From Ravibacter sp037191015 (GTDB lineage Bacteria; Bacteroidota; Bacteroidia; Cytophagales; Spirosomataceae), in NCBI GenBank assembly GCA_037191015.1, contig JBBCKD010000010.1:372001-436000 (forward strand): a stretch of DNA of 64,000 nt, read 5' to 3'. The notes under the pieces are model-generated. The model was not told where the DNA came from, ran no database searches, and saw only the letters and a list, made by a program, of their open reading frames with translations. Made by a program: the position numbers and the translations under genes. Positions 34,510 to 43,611 of the stretch are shown here, piece after piece (the first letter of the stretch is position 1; each line of letters begins with the position of its first letter).

Positions 34510-34519
34510 AAACGTTGAG
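34510..34519 (-). promoter_or_regulatory. CTCAACGTTT motif abutting the acyltransferase start codon
   Basis: On the minus strand the sequence reads CTCAACGTTT immediately followed by ATG (34509). A plausible promoter (TTTG-N17-TATCTTAG) lies just upstream, which would put the motif in the short leader. The same motif precedes three other genes of this cluster. Confidence 0.4.
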
Positions 34520-34572
34520 AAAATAAACTAAGATAAGCAACCTGTAGATTTACAAAGATAATACTGCGGCTT

Positions 34573-35244
34573 ATGAAAAAAATATTACTTCTGTTGTGCT
34601 GGCTGATGCAGGCGGGGATGTCAGGCGCCCAGGACGGGATCTCGGTCCGGGATGAGCTTTCGGAAGCGTACCTGGAGCGGCTGATAGAGACTGCCCGGGC
34701 GAACTATCCGAAGACGAAAGTATTGGATGCCCGGATCGAGGGAGCGGGATATGCCGTAAAAAGGGCCAGGCTCTCTTATTTTGATATTTTTTCTTTCTCT
34801 TATCTTTTCATGCCCGGCTGGCAGGCTACGGTAAATCCTTTGATGCAGACCAGCTACCAGTTCGGCTTTTTTGCCAATGTGGGAAGCCTGATCCAGAAAC
34901 CGGCGCAGGTACGTCAGGCTAAGAGCGAGCTGAATGCGATCGGGCACGAAAAAGCGGCTTTTGAGCTCAACCTGGAGTCGGAAGTACGCCAGCGGTACTA
35001 TACCTATATCCAGAAAAAAACGTTGCTCCGCGTAGTGGCCGAATCGCTCCTCGACCTTGAAAGCATACGTAAGTCGGTGAGATACAGGTTTGAGAAAGGA
35101 GAGGAAACCCTGGAAAATTATAACAAGGCCCTGTTGGCCTACTCAAACCAGATGCAGGCTAAAGTAACCATAGAGGGCGAAATACTGATTGCTAAAAGCA
35201 CACTTGAGGAACTGCTCGGACAAAAACTGGAGGACATAAAATGA
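34573..35244 (+). CDS. half-length TolC family outer-membrane protein
   Basis: The 223-residue protein has a signal peptide (ILLLLCWLMQAGMSGAQ). It contains helical, TolC-like segments: YLERLIETARANYPKTKVLD, a beta-strand stretch FSFSYLFMPGWQATVNP, and coiled helices VRQAKSELNAIGHEKAAFEL and VEQ-type repeats up to STLEELLGQKLEDIK. Canonical TolC proteins have two such halves in 400-480 residues; only one is present and no frameshift is visible. It overlaps the Wzc-like gene by 4 bp (ATGA), which suggests that the two proteins form one export complex. No Wza-type export lipoprotein is seen in the window. Confidence 0.8.
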   Translation: MKKILLLLCWLMQAGMSGAQDGISVRDELSEAYLERLIETARANYPKTKVLDARIEGAGYAVKRARLSYFDIFSFSYLFMPGWQATVNPLMQTSYQFGFFANVGSLIQKPAQVRQAKSELNAIGHEKAAFELNLESEVRQRYYTYIQKKTLLRVVAESLLDLESIRKSVRYRFEKGEETLENYNKALLAYSNQMQAKVTIEGEILIAKSTLEELLGQKLEDIK

Positions 35245-37400
35245 GAGAACTGATAAGGTTTGGGTTATATCTCAGACAACGGTGGTTAATTTGGGTGCTG
35301 GTTCCCCTGGCTACCCTGGTGCTGTGCTATTTCCTGGCCTCCCGGTTACCTGACGTATATCGTTCAAAGGGTAGCATCGCGACCGGACTGGTAGACAAAA
35401 CCGGGCAGATCCTGTCATTAAATGAGAACGTCGAGCAGGACTCGGAGCTGAACCGGAAATTCGAAAATCTCATCCAGTTGATCAAGCTGAAGAAGGTACT
35501 GGACCAGGTTTCCTACAACCTGGTTATCCACGATCTTACCGCACAGCCCGGGCAGGCTTTCAGGGAGGTGCCGGATGATGCCGATCCGGGTTTCCGCGAA
35601 AAGGCAGTAGCGCTTCTGCGCCGGAAACTGTCTGCTTCGGAAGAGTTTTATCCGTCGGGAAAAGATGAGCTGAGGATAGCGGAGCTGATCGAAGATATGG
35701 GGTATGATGCCGGTTCAATTCTCAAAAAGCTCAGGATAGGCCGTATCTCGAACAGCGATTATATAGAAGTGGAATTTGAGGCCGAGCATCCCGGGCTTTC
35801 CGCCTATGTGGTGAATACGCTCATCTCCGAATTTTTGAAGATATATGCAGAGCGGATAAAGAGCAGCAGCGAAAAGTCATTGGACTTCCTGGAAAAATTT
35901 ATGCTGCAAAAGCTTGCCGCCCTTAACCAGAAGATGGAGGAGCTGAAAGATTTTAAGATACGCAACCGCGTGCTTAACCTGAACGAGCAGGCCAGGAGCC
36001 TGTACGGCCACATCATCGACTTCGAAACACGCAGGGAGATAACGAAAAAAGACATCATCGCTTATGGGGCCGCGCTGAAGAACATTGATAACCGGTTTAA
36101 TCCGGCCGACAGGCAATATCTCGAGAGCTCCATGGCGGTGATCAACCAGCATATTGCGGAAACCAGGGAGGAACTAAAGGCCGTCAATGACCTTTATATC
36201 CGGAGCAACTTTAATCCTGCTTATAAAACCAGGGTAGACTCGATACAGAAAGTGTTGAGCACCAGGATTATGGAATCGTCGGATAAGTATATCTACAACC
36301 CGCTGAATGCCAAGGAAAACCTGGTTAATCATAAGCTGGAACTTGAGATTTCGCTCGAGCTTGCCCGGAACAGCATCAAGACTATTGAAGATGAGATCAG
36401 GCGGCTAAACGGGAAATTCGACGGGATGGTTCCGAGCGAAGCCAGTATTCAGCAGTATGAGACGAGCATAGACATAGCCGGGAAAGAATACATGGAAGCG
36501 CTCCAACGGTATAATTCTGCCAGGCTGGAGTCGTTTAACCCGATCGCGCTCAAGCAGGTGGAAAAGGCCTCGAACGGTATAAAGCTCCCTTCCAAGAAAA
36601 CGATCCTGGTCCTTTTATCAGGACTTGTGAGTCTTGCCGTTTGCCTGCTTGTATTGTTCGTGCTGTATTATCTCGACAACGCTATCCGTATGCCGCAGCA
36701 ACTGGCAGACCAGACAGGAGCGCCGGTTCTGGGGTACCTGAATAAGATAAGAGACCTTACCGATCCGGCACAGCTCGATAGCGCGAAGCCCGACGGTCCG
36801 ATTGCCCGGTTCCGCAGCCTGGTACGGTCGGTCAGGTTTGAAATAGACAACGAAGGGTATGGGTCTAAAATAATTGCCATAACCTCGCTGGCGGAGGGAA
36901 GCGGAAAGACCATTGTGGTAAACGGCCTGGCGTGGGCCTACCGGCGGATCAACCAGCGTGTGCTGGTAATCGACGGCAATTTCGGGAATCCGGATATCAC
37001 AAGGGAAATCGCAAAAACGGGCTACCTGGAGGATTTCCTGGCAGGGAAGGAACTGGATGCCGGCGGCAGCAACCCGGTGATCCTCGGTACGCGCGGAGGG
37101 GATGTTTCTTTGCTTGAGCTGATCGGTGAGAAACAGCTTCAGAGCAAGCTTGCAGCGCTCAGGACGCAGTTTGACGTGGTTATTATCGAGACAGGGTCCC
37201 TGAGAAGCCTTCATAAAGCCAAAGAATGGATTACCTATGCCGACAGGGTAATAGGCGTGTTCCCGGCCGGACGCTCGCTAGGTGAGCGTGACGAAGAGAA
37301 TATCAGGTACCTGCGTAACCGCGGCGCCATATTCGCGGGCTGGGTGCTGACCAATGCCGACGCAGCGGCGTGGGGCGGCAGTGCCAATGACGAAAAATGA
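35241..37400 (+). CDS. Wzc-like polysaccharide co-polymerase with degenerate BY-kinase domain
   Basis: 719 residues. Two membrane helices (about 16-33 and 453-478; ILVLLSGLVSLAVCLLVLFV) flank a large periplasmic coiled-coil region, the Wzz/GNVR architecture. The C-terminal domain is a P-loop fold: AEGSGKT (about 551-557) is a good Walker A, but the A' motif reads VLVIDGNFGNP without the usual DxDxR, and the Walker B aspartate is replaced in VVIIETG (Glu near 650). No tyrosine cluster is seen at the C-terminus. It probably controls chain length or export without active kinase activity. It overlaps both neighbours and is part of a tight operon. Confidence 0.88.
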   Translation: MRELIRFGLYLRQRWLIWVLVPLATLVLCYFLASRLPDVYRSKGSIATGLVDKTGQILSLNENVEQDSELNRKFENLIQLIKLKKVLDQVSYNLVIHDLTAQPGQAFREVPDDADPGFREKAVALLRRKLSASEEFYPSGKDELRIAELIEDMGYDAGSILKKLRIGRISNSDYIEVEFEAEHPGLSAYVVNTLISEFLKIYAERIKSSSEKSLDFLEKFMLQKLAALNQKMEELKDFKIRNRVLNLNEQARSLYGHIIDFETRREITKKDIIAYGAALKNIDNRFNPADRQYLESSMAVINQHIAETREELKAVNDLYIRSNFNPAYKTRVDSIQKVLSTRIMESSDKYIYNPLNAKENLVNHKLELEISLELARNSIKTIEDEIRRLNGKFDGMVPSEASIQQYETSIDIAGKEYMEALQRYNSARLESFNPIALKQVEKASNGIKLPSKKTILVLLSGLVSLAVCLLVLFVLYYLDNAIRMPQQLADQTGAPVLGYLNKIRDLTDPAQLDSAKPDGPIARFRSLVRSVRFEIDNEGYGSKIIAITSLAEGSGKTIVVNGLAWAYRRINQRVLVIDGNFGNPDITREIAKTGYLEDFLAGKELDAGGSNPVILGTRGGDVSLLELIGEKQLQSKLAALRTQFDVVIIETGSLRSLHKAKEWITYADRVIGVFPAGRSLGERDEENIRYLRNRGAIFAGWVLTNADAAAWGGSANDEK

Positions 37401-38589
37401 AAAAATGAGCTTCCTTTTAGTCATATATGTGATTTTCCAGGCCGTGATAGGCTTTAACCTTGTCTTCCCGCTGGGTTTGCTGGGGTTATCTGCCTTTTCG
37501 AAAACAGGTGGAAACAAAAAGGATAGCAGTGAGCAGGAAGACCAACAGGCCGAGCCGGATTATGCTATTATCATTACTGCTTACGGGCAGGCAGACCATA
37601 TACCGGCCGTGCTGGATTCGGTGAAGCTGCTGCGATACAGCAATTATCTGGTTTACATAGTGGCCGATCATTGCGATGTTCCGGAGCTTGTCATAAAAGA
37701 CGACCGTGTGATTGTCCTGCGCCCGGAAAAAGTGCTTGCAAGCAACGTCAAATCTCATTTTTATGCTATCGACCGTTTCCGGAGGGCTCATGACCGTCTG
37801 GTGATCATAGACAGCGATAACCTCCTGCATCCCTGTCTGCTTAGCGGGCTCAACAAGTGGTTTGACAAGGGGTACCGGGCCGTTCAGGGGGTAAGGGAAG
37901 CTAAGAACCTGGATACGGTTTATGCGTGCCTCGATGCCGCCCGGGATATTTACTATCATTTTTATGACGGAAAGATCCTGTTTACAGCAGGCTCGTCTGC
38001 GACCTTAAGCGGGTCGGGAATGGCTTTTGAGGTTGATTTATATAAAGAATGTCTTGGAGGAAGGGATGTCCCCGGAGCAGGTTTCGATAAAGTGCTGCAG
38101 GCGGAGATCGTTTCCAGGAATCTCCGTATAGCCTTTGCCTCTGAAGCTATTGTATACGACGAAAAAACTGCGGCAAGCTCGCAGTTGGTAAAGCAAAGGG
38201 CCAGGTGGATCCACACCTGGTTCCGGTATTTTAAGCTGGGATTCAGCCTGGCCGGCAGGGGGATCAGGAATGCTTCGGCTAACCAGCTCCTGTTCGGGCT
38301 GGTGCTGCTGAGGCCGCCGCTTTTTATTTTCCTGATACTTTCCCTGGTGTTTACGATCATCAATCTGTTGTTTTTCCCTCCCGCGGGCTATATCTGGCTG
38401 GCTGGCTTGTCTTGTTTTGCCGGCGGATTTGCAATAGCAATGGTACGATCGTCAGCCGACCCCAGGATCATAAAGTCCTTGTACGCCATACCCCGGTTTG
38501 TTTACTACCAGGTTTGCGCGCTGCTCAAAACAGGCAGAGCCGGCAAGTTGTCTGTAGCCACAAGAGAAAATAATGAAAACATACCCTAA
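37387..38589 (+). CDS. membrane glycosyltransferase family 2
   Basis: About 400 residues from ATG 37387; an ATG at 37405 also fits and an earlier one at 37354 lies deeper in the Wzc gene. An N-terminal helix (SFLLVIYVIFQAVIGFNLVF) precedes a GT2 domain with PDYAIIITAYGQADHIPAVL, the DxD-like LVIIDSDNLLHP, and the acceptor/QxxRW-type motif QLVKQRARWIHTWF. Three C-terminal helices follow. This resembles processive synthases and membrane-anchored GT2 enzymes. It overlaps the Wzc-like gene by 14 bp and the small membrane protein gene by 17 bp. Donor and acceptor are unknown. Confidence 0.88.
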   Translation: MTKNEKMSFLLVIYVIFQAVIGFNLVFPLGLLGLSAFSKTGGNKKDSSEQEDQQAEPDYAIIITAYGQADHIPAVLDSVKLLRYSNYLVYIVADHCDVPELVIKDDRVIVLRPEKVLASNVKSHFYAIDRFRRAHDRLVIIDSDNLLHPCLLSGLNKWFDKGYRAVQGVREAKNLDTVYACLDAARDIYYHFYDGKILFTAGSSATLSGSGMAFEVDLYKECLGGRDVPGAGFDKVLQAEIVSRNLRIAFASEAIVYDEKTAASSQLVKQRARWIHTWFRYFKLGFSLAGRGIRNASANQLLFGLVLLRPPLFIFLILSLVFTIINLLFFPPAGYIWLAGLSCFAGGFAIAMVRSSADPRIIKSLYAIPRFVYYQVCALLKTGRAGKLSVATRENNENIP

Positions 38590-38722
38590 ACCACCCCTCA
38601 AGCGGGAAGAAATACGGGGTTTCAGTCATCTGAGCCCGCTGCAGCGCCTGATGCGCTTTCTCTCCATTTTGCTGGTTGGCGGGATATTGGTATTCATTTT
38701 CCTTAAAATCCTCTTTTTCTGA
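38573..38722 (+). CDS. 49-residue single-span membrane protein, exopolysaccharide operon
   Basis: A short gene not usually caught by length filters. ATG 38573 opens MKTYPKPPLKREEIRGFSHL, followed by a basic stretch and one strongly hydrophobic helix (FLSILLVGGILVFIFLKILFF) up to the stop at 38720-38722. Its start overlaps the GT2 gene by 17 bp and its stop shares a base with the next start (TGATG), so translational coupling on both sides is likely. With the positive residues before the helix, the N-terminus should face the cytoplasm. I recognise no family; it could be a small accessory subunit of the neighbouring polymerase or glycosyltransferase. Confidence 0.65.
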   Translation: MKTYPKPPLKREEIRGFSHLSPLQRLMRFLSILLVGGILVFIFLKILFF

Positions 38723-40257
38723 TGACGGAGAAGCCCGGACATATTGAGCGCGAGCTGCATACGGAAAATAGCCGTACTGTCTTGTCCGGAAAAATCAGGC
38801 AGTGGTTTTGGGACGAGAAGCTGAATAATCTTCCCGGCGCTTTATTCCTGGTGCTGCTAACCGGGCTGCTCGGCTGGCTTACCATAGAAAACGGGGCGGT
38901 AGCAGGCGTCCTTATTATTGCCGCCTGCGTGGCCATACCGGTTGTATATGCTATCGTGGCCTACCCGCGTTTTGGTATCGCTTTGCTGATCGGGGTTGTA
39001 TACCTGTTGTTCTACATCATGCGTATCGGGATCGACTTCCCGCTGGGTATTCTTGTCGACGGTATGCTGGCCTTGCTCGTTCTCGGGTTTTTCATCAGCC
39101 AGAAAAAGCGCCCTGACTGGGCAATTTACAGGAATCCGGTAAGTATCATGATACTGGCCTGGCTGCTGTACAACCTGTTGCAGGTCGCCAATCCGTGGGC
39201 CGAATCGCGGATGGCCTGGCTGTATACCGTCCGCACTACGGGAACCATTGTGCTGATTTACTTCATTTTCCTGTACCAGGTCGATTCCTTCCGATATCTC
39301 AGGTTTTTAATCGGTTACTGGCTGGTGCTGGCCCTGATCGGGGCTCTTTATGCATACAGGCAGGAGTACTTCGGTTTCGCGGGTACCGAATTTGAAAACA
39401 TGGCCGCCGATCCGCTTATGACCAGCCTGCTCTTTATCGACGGCCATTGGCGCAAGTACTCTGTTTTTGCCGATCCGGTAGCCTTTTCCTACAACATGGT
39501 GATGGCCTTTTTTATCTGTCTCAGCCTCCTGACGGCAAGAGGGCCTTTTTTCAGGAAGGTTATGTGGCTGATCGTTGCGTTGCTATGTATAACAAGCATG
39601 CTTTTTGCCGGCACGCGGGGAGCGTATGTGCTCATACCTGCCGGGCTTGTGCTGTTTATGCTGCTCCGGTTTCAGATAAAACTTATCCCTTTTGCGATTG
39701 CGGCAGGTTTTGTGCTCGGCGTGCTGATATTTATTCCTACCTCCAATCCCACCCTTTACAGGTTCCAAACTGCGTTTAAGCCGTCGATCGATGCTTCTTA
39801 TAATGTGAGGGCGGAGAATCAGAAACGTATCCAGCCATATATACAAAGCCATCCTCTCGGAGGCGGGCTGGGCGCAACGGGTGCCTGGGGAGTCCGTTTT
39901 GCGCCGGATTCCTACCTGGCGACCTTCCCGCCCGACAGCGGGTTTATGCGTACAGCGGCAGAGCTGGGCTGGGTCGGACTGATGCTCCAGTGCCTGATGA
40001 TTTTCCTGATATTAAAAACGGGCATCGATAACTATTACAGGATCAGGAACAGCGAGTTGAAGGCGTACTGTCTCGCCATGACATTGGTTGTGTTTGTATT
40101 ATGCGTAGGTAATTTCCCCCAGGAAGCCTTTGTGCAGTTTCCGGCCAATATACTGTTCTACCTGGCTGCCGCTATCATCCAGGTAGCCTACCGGCTGGAT
40201 AACCGTGCGGATCTGGCAGGGAATCATTCCGTCAAAAGTAAAACCCCCGGAAAATGA
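38722..40257 (+). CDS. Wzy / O-antigen ligase-like polymerase
   Basis: The 511-residue protein has about 11-12 membrane helices (for example GALFLVLLTGLLGWLTI; AGVLIIAACVAIPVVYAIVA). A large loop in the second half contains YRFQTAFKPSIDASYNVRAE, HPLGGGLGATGAWG and PPDSGFMRTAAELGWVGLML, the pattern of the Wzy_C / O-antigen ligase family with conserved Arg and His in the periplasmic loop. It would polymerise repeat units or ligate glycan. It starts within the stop codon of the small membrane protein gene and overlaps the next gene by 4 bp. Confidence 0.9.
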   Translation: MTEKPGHIERELHTENSRTVLSGKIRQWFWDEKLNNLPGALFLVLLTGLLGWLTIENGAVAGVLIIAACVAIPVVYAIVAYPRFGIALLIGVVYLLFYIMRIGIDFPLGILVDGMLALLVLGFFISQKKRPDWAIYRNPVSIMILAWLLYNLLQVANPWAESRMAWLYTVRTTGTIVLIYFIFLYQVDSFRYLRFLIGYWLVLALIGALYAYRQEYFGFAGTEFENMAADPLMTSLLFIDGHWRKYSVFADPVAFSYNMVMAFFICLSLLTARGPFFRKVMWLIVALLCITSMLFAGTRGAYVLIPAGLVLFMLLRFQIKLIPFAIAAGFVLGVLIFIPTSNPTLYRFQTAFKPSIDASYNVRAENQKRIQPYIQSHPLGGGLGATGAWGVRFAPDSYLATFPPDSGFMRTAAELGWVGLMLQCLMIFLILKTGIDNYYRIRNSELKAYCLAMTLVVFVLCVGNFPQEAFVQFPANILFYLAAAIIQVAYRLDNRADLAGNHSVKSKTPGK

Positions 40258-41243
40258 CCGAAACCGACCTCAGGAAAATATTTGAGAACCGCAGAATTCT
40301 GATGATCGGAGTGAAATTCTATCATTACAATGACGAGATCATTCGTAAAATGGAATCTTACGGAGCCAGCGTTTCCTTCTTTTATGAAAGAGATACGTCT
40401 CCCCTGTTCGGGTTGGTCAAGTTCCTCAAAAAAGGGAATACGGAAGCGATCCAACGAAAGCACTACCAGGGGATTCTGAAAAAAATAGAGGGCAGACAAT
40501 TTGATTACCTGCTGGTAATCAGGGGGTACAAGCTCGAAGGGGCTTTCGTTGAAGCGGTCAGGAAGATTAGTCCCGGTATTAGGACCATTATGTACCAGTG
40601 GGATTCCTATGCGATCTGGGATTGCGACTACCGCCCGCTCATTCCTTTTTTTGATTCGGTTACAACTTTCGATTATAACGATTCCGGGGAGCTTAACCTG
40701 CAGTATGTACCGACCTTCAGTACCGACGAGTTCGGAAACCTGGTGCAGAAACAGCCTGATTATGACCTGTTTTTCTGCGGGAACTACACATATCCCAGGT
40801 ATCTTTTCCAGGAAAAGCTGATAAAATTTGCAGAAGAAAGAGGCTACAGGCTCAAGACGAAGCTTGTCATGACCTGGAAATACTATCTCCAGGAAAGATG
40901 GCACGGCGTCCGGCTTAATCCTTCGCTCATTTCATTCCGCAAGCTCAGCAAGGAAGAATACGTCGATCTTTTCAGCAGGTCGCTGGTTATCGTGGATTTT
41001 ACAAGCGACGGCCAGGCGGGGCTGACCATGCGCTCGCTCGATGCGCTCAGCGCGGGGAAAAAGCTGCTTACGAATAACCTTAATATTTTCAGGGAGCCGG
41101 GAGTAGGGGAAGGCCAGGTAGCGGTTTATGATCCTGAAGCGCTTGATATAGACCCGGACTTTATGACACAGCAGCGGTTTGAAGGCCGCGACTATTCGGT
41201 AGACAGGTGGCTGTTCTCGGTATTTGATAACAAGGACGGTTAA
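40254..41243 (+). CDS. CgeB-like glycosyltransferase
   Basis: The 329-residue soluble protein has a Rossmann-like start (RRILMIGVKFYHYNDEIIRK), FDYLLVIRGYKLEG, and MYQWDSYAIWD in the middle. The segment VDLFSRSLVIVDFTSDGQAG with LTMRSLDALSAGKKLLTNN resembles the nucleotide-sugar-binding C-terminal half of GT-B enzymes in the CgeB / DUF3880 group. It overlaps the polymerase gene by 4 bp. Likely adds one sugar of the repeat unit; donor unknown. A 42-bp gap follows, the first break in this run of overlapping genes. Confidence 0.72.
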   Translation: MTETDLRKIFENRRILMIGVKFYHYNDEIIRKMESYGASVSFFYERDTSPLFGLVKFLKKGNTEAIQRKHYQGILKKIEGRQFDYLLVIRGYKLEGAFVEAVRKISPGIRTIMYQWDSYAIWDCDYRPLIPFFDSVTTFDYNDSGELNLQYVPTFSTDEFGNLVQKQPDYDLFFCGNYTYPRYLFQEKLIKFAEERGYRLKTKLVMTWKYYLQERWHGVRLNPSLISFRKLSKEEYVDLFSRSLVIVDFTSDGQAGLTMRSLDALSAGKKLLTNNLNIFREPGVGEGQVAVYDPEALDIDPDFMTQQRFEGRDYSVDRWLFSVFDNKDG

Positions 41244-41263
41244 GGAAAGCAACTGAAGAATAT

Positions 41264-41274
41264 CTCAACGTTTT
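41264..41274 (+). promoter_or_regulatory. CTCAACGTTTT motif before the 41286 gene
   Basis: CTCAACGTTTT ends 11 bp before the start codon. The following bases TGAAAGAAATTT are similar to those after the same motif at 56952-56962, so about 20 bp are shared between the two start regions. Confidence 0.4.
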
Positions 41275-41285
41275 GAAAGAAATTT

Positions 41286-42254
41286 ATGCTGAATTTTTTG
41301 TCAGGAAAACTCCTGGGGTTGTTTATCAGGATCAGGTACCGGAAGGTACCTCCCGAGCTCCGGAGCTTTTATAAAGACACTTACCGCTGCCGGATCAGGC
41401 AGCTCAGGTATTTTGTGCAGGATTATATTATCCGTAAACCCTATAAAGAATTGAGCTTCCAGGGAGAATTCGCCCCCGAACTGCTGTTTGTGCTGCCCTT
41501 TGCATATTGGCATCATCGTAACGGAACACTAAAATCGACCGTTGCTTCCAGGTATACCGCGCAGTTGTACTTTTTTTCACCGGATCATACCGAAGTATTC
41601 GATACCCGCAGCAACGAGGGCAATTACAACTTCGAGATGCCGCGGATCCTGTACAGCCACGATTATGACATGGCCAAATGGATGCCGGTACCGCTGAAAG
41701 CCGTTTACAGCAATCCTTTTTATTTATACGAGAAGCCGATATTGGTCATTGCCAACCGGTTTAATATGGAATGGGACGGTCCGCCGGTCAGCTATTTCAG
41801 CATACCTGTCCTGGATTTCCTGATCGAAACGCTCAGGTCTTCCTATACCATCATCTACAACCGGCCCGGGCCGGGGCATATCACGATGGACAACAGCGAT
41901 ATTTATGAGCTTAACGATTATGAATGGCTGAGGGAAAAACATCCCGATGTCCTCCTGCTTGAAGATTTGTACCGGGAGAACAAAGCCGGGGCTTTAAATT
42001 ACAATCATATGCAGATGCTGGTTTATGCAAATGCAAGCCATTTCATATCCATCCACGGCGGGACCGCCACCCTGGCCAGCTATTTCGGCGGGCAAAACCT
42101 GATTTTATCCAAGAAGGGACCGGAACACTATTTTCATTGCTTCAGTAAGCTCTATCCCAGGCTCTCAGGTGCGAAAATTTACCATGCCCGCCACGACGAC
42201 GAGCTTAAAGAAATGGCGGTCAGACATTATCTTAACCCGGTAGCAGGATCATAA
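41286..42254 (+). CDS. probable glycosyltransferase of unassigned family
   Basis: The 322-residue protein has no signal peptide. It begins with an amphipathic basic segment (FIRIRYRKVPPELRSFYKDT). A central part has EKPILVIANRFNMEWDGPPV and SYTIIYNRPGPGHITMDNSD. The segment ASHFISIHGGTATLASYFGG with NLILSKKGPEHYF resembles the C-terminal GT-B motif (HG.....A.....) of GT61-like and other glycan enzymes. I do not recognise a specific family. Its stop overlaps the flippase start by one base (TAATG). Position in the operon makes a role in repeat-unit synthesis likely. Confidence 0.6.
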   Translation: MLNFLSGKLLGLFIRIRYRKVPPELRSFYKDTYRCRIRQLRYFVQDYIIRKPYKELSFQGEFAPELLFVLPFAYWHHRNGTLKSTVASRYTAQLYFFSPDHTEVFDTRSNEGNYNFEMPRILYSHDYDMAKWMPVPLKAVYSNPFYLYEKPILVIANRFNMEWDGPPVSYFSIPVLDFLIETLRSSYTIIYNRPGPGHITMDNSDIYELNDYEWLREKHPDVLLLEDLYRENKAGALNYNHMQMLVYANASHFISIHGGTATLASYFGGQNLILSKKGPEHYFHCFSKLYPRLSGAKIYHARHDDELKEMAVRHYLNPVAGS

Positions 42255-43609
42255 TGACCGCGAAAAGACACTACTGGATCGAGTCGGGTTTCCTGAGCAT
42301 ACTCCAGAATTTTTCCGGGGTATTCTTCGGGTTTGCGAGTTTTTTTCTACTCGTACGGTCGTTAGACAACCACAGTTTCGGAGCATGGGTACTGTTTATG
42401 TCTGCTACCACCATCGTGGAGGCGATCCGGAACGGGTTGATACAAACCGCGCTGATCCGGTATGTCTCGTCTGTTAAAAAGGAGGAACACCCCCGTATTG
42501 TAGCGGCTTCGCTTTTGCTCGGAGGGGTCGTTACGCTCCTGGTGATCGGAGCCGGCTACCTGGGAGCGCCTTATCTCGGGGAGCTGTGGAAAACGCCCGA
42601 ACTGACCACATTATTCCGGGTCTATAACCTGGGATTTGCCGTATCGTTGTTCCTGTCATTATTCAATTGCGTCGAGCAGGCCAATCTGCGTTTCAGGGGA
42701 GTGTTTGTGACCGCACTCATCCGCCAGTTTCTCTTTTTCGCCTTCGTTGCCATAAGCTTTTTCCTCCATCGCCGGATCGGGCTGGTAGAGCTGGTGTGGG
42801 TACAGGTTGTAAGCGTTTCCATCAGCACTGTTTTTGCCTATCTCTACACCCGCAGCCACTTCCGGCTGAGTTTTGAGAACACGGGATACTGGGTCAAAAG
42901 GCTGTTCGGATACGGGAAATACGGGTTTGGAACGTCCGTGAGCTCGCTCTTATCCGGTACGATAGACCAGATGATGCTGGGCGCCATGCTGTCGCCGGCT
43001 GCTTCCGGTGCCTTTAATATCGCGGTACGGATCACCAACCTGATCGATATTCCCACAAATGCGATGGCGGCGATCGTCTTCCCCCAGAGTGCGAAAAGAA
43101 TGGAAGAGGAGGGGAGTGAAGCCGTGAAGTATCTTTATGAAAAATCAGTAGGTACCACGCTGGCCATATTGCTGCCAGGCGTGTTGTTCCTCTATTTTTT
43201 TGCCGACTGGGTGATCTGGGCCGTCGCAGGTCAGAAATATGCCGATTCCATACCGCTCCTCAAAGTAACGCTGCTGTATTGCCTGCTCATTCCTTTCGGC
43301 AGGCAATTCGGGACTATACTCGATTCGGTGGGAAAAACCCGGACCACGTTCCTGGTCGTATTGTTCACTACCGTGATTAACCTGGGGCTTAATTTTATCC
43401 TGATCCGGCAGATAGGCGTAATGGGTGCTGCTTATGCTACCCTTTGTTCCAACATTGTCGGTTTTACAGTAGCGCAATATATCCTCAGGCGGGAGATAGG
43501 GGTGGAGCTGAAAAATACCCTGATCTATATGTACCGGTTTTACCCGGAATTCTATAACGAGCACGTCCTGCCTGTATTGAACAGGAAACCGAATATCGAT
43601 AACCACTAA
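42254..43609 (+). CDS. Wzx-like polysaccharide flippase (MOP superfamily)
   Basis: The 451-residue protein has 12 predicted membrane helices, starting GFLSILQNFSGVFFGFASFF. Typical Wzx features are the opening helix pair, LFGYGKYGFGTSVSSLLSGT with the charged DQMMLGAML that follows, and NLIDIPTNAMAAIVFPQSAK. It should flip undecaprenyl-linked repeat units across the inner membrane for the Wzy-like polymerase encoded upstream. It overlaps the preceding gene by one base and is followed after 2 bp by the fucosyltransferase gene. Confidence 0.93.
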   Translation: MTAKRHYWIESGFLSILQNFSGVFFGFASFFLLVRSLDNHSFGAWVLFMSATTIVEAIRNGLIQTALIRYVSSVKKEEHPRIVAASLLLGGVVTLLVIGAGYLGAPYLGELWKTPELTTLFRVYNLGFAVSLFLSLFNCVEQANLRFRGVFVTALIRQFLFFAFVAISFFLHRRIGLVELVWVQVVSVSISTVFAYLYTRSHFRLSFENTGYWVKRLFGYGKYGFGTSVSSLLSGTIDQMMLGAMLSPAASGAFNIAVRITNLIDIPTNAMAAIVFPQSAKRMEEEGSEAVKYLYEKSVGTTLAILLPGVLFLYFFADWVIWAVAGQKYADSIPLLKVTLLYCLLIPFGRQFGTILDSVGKTRTTFLVVLFTTVINLGLNFILIRQIGVMGAAYATLCSNIVGFTVAQYILRREIGVELKNTLIYMYRFYPEFYNEHVLPVLNRKPNIDNH

Positions 43610-43611
43610 AA

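Noticed and set aside
35241..37400. Active tyrosine kinase of the Wzc type
   Set aside because: The A' and B motifs are altered and no tyrosine cluster is present, so kinase activity was not assigned.
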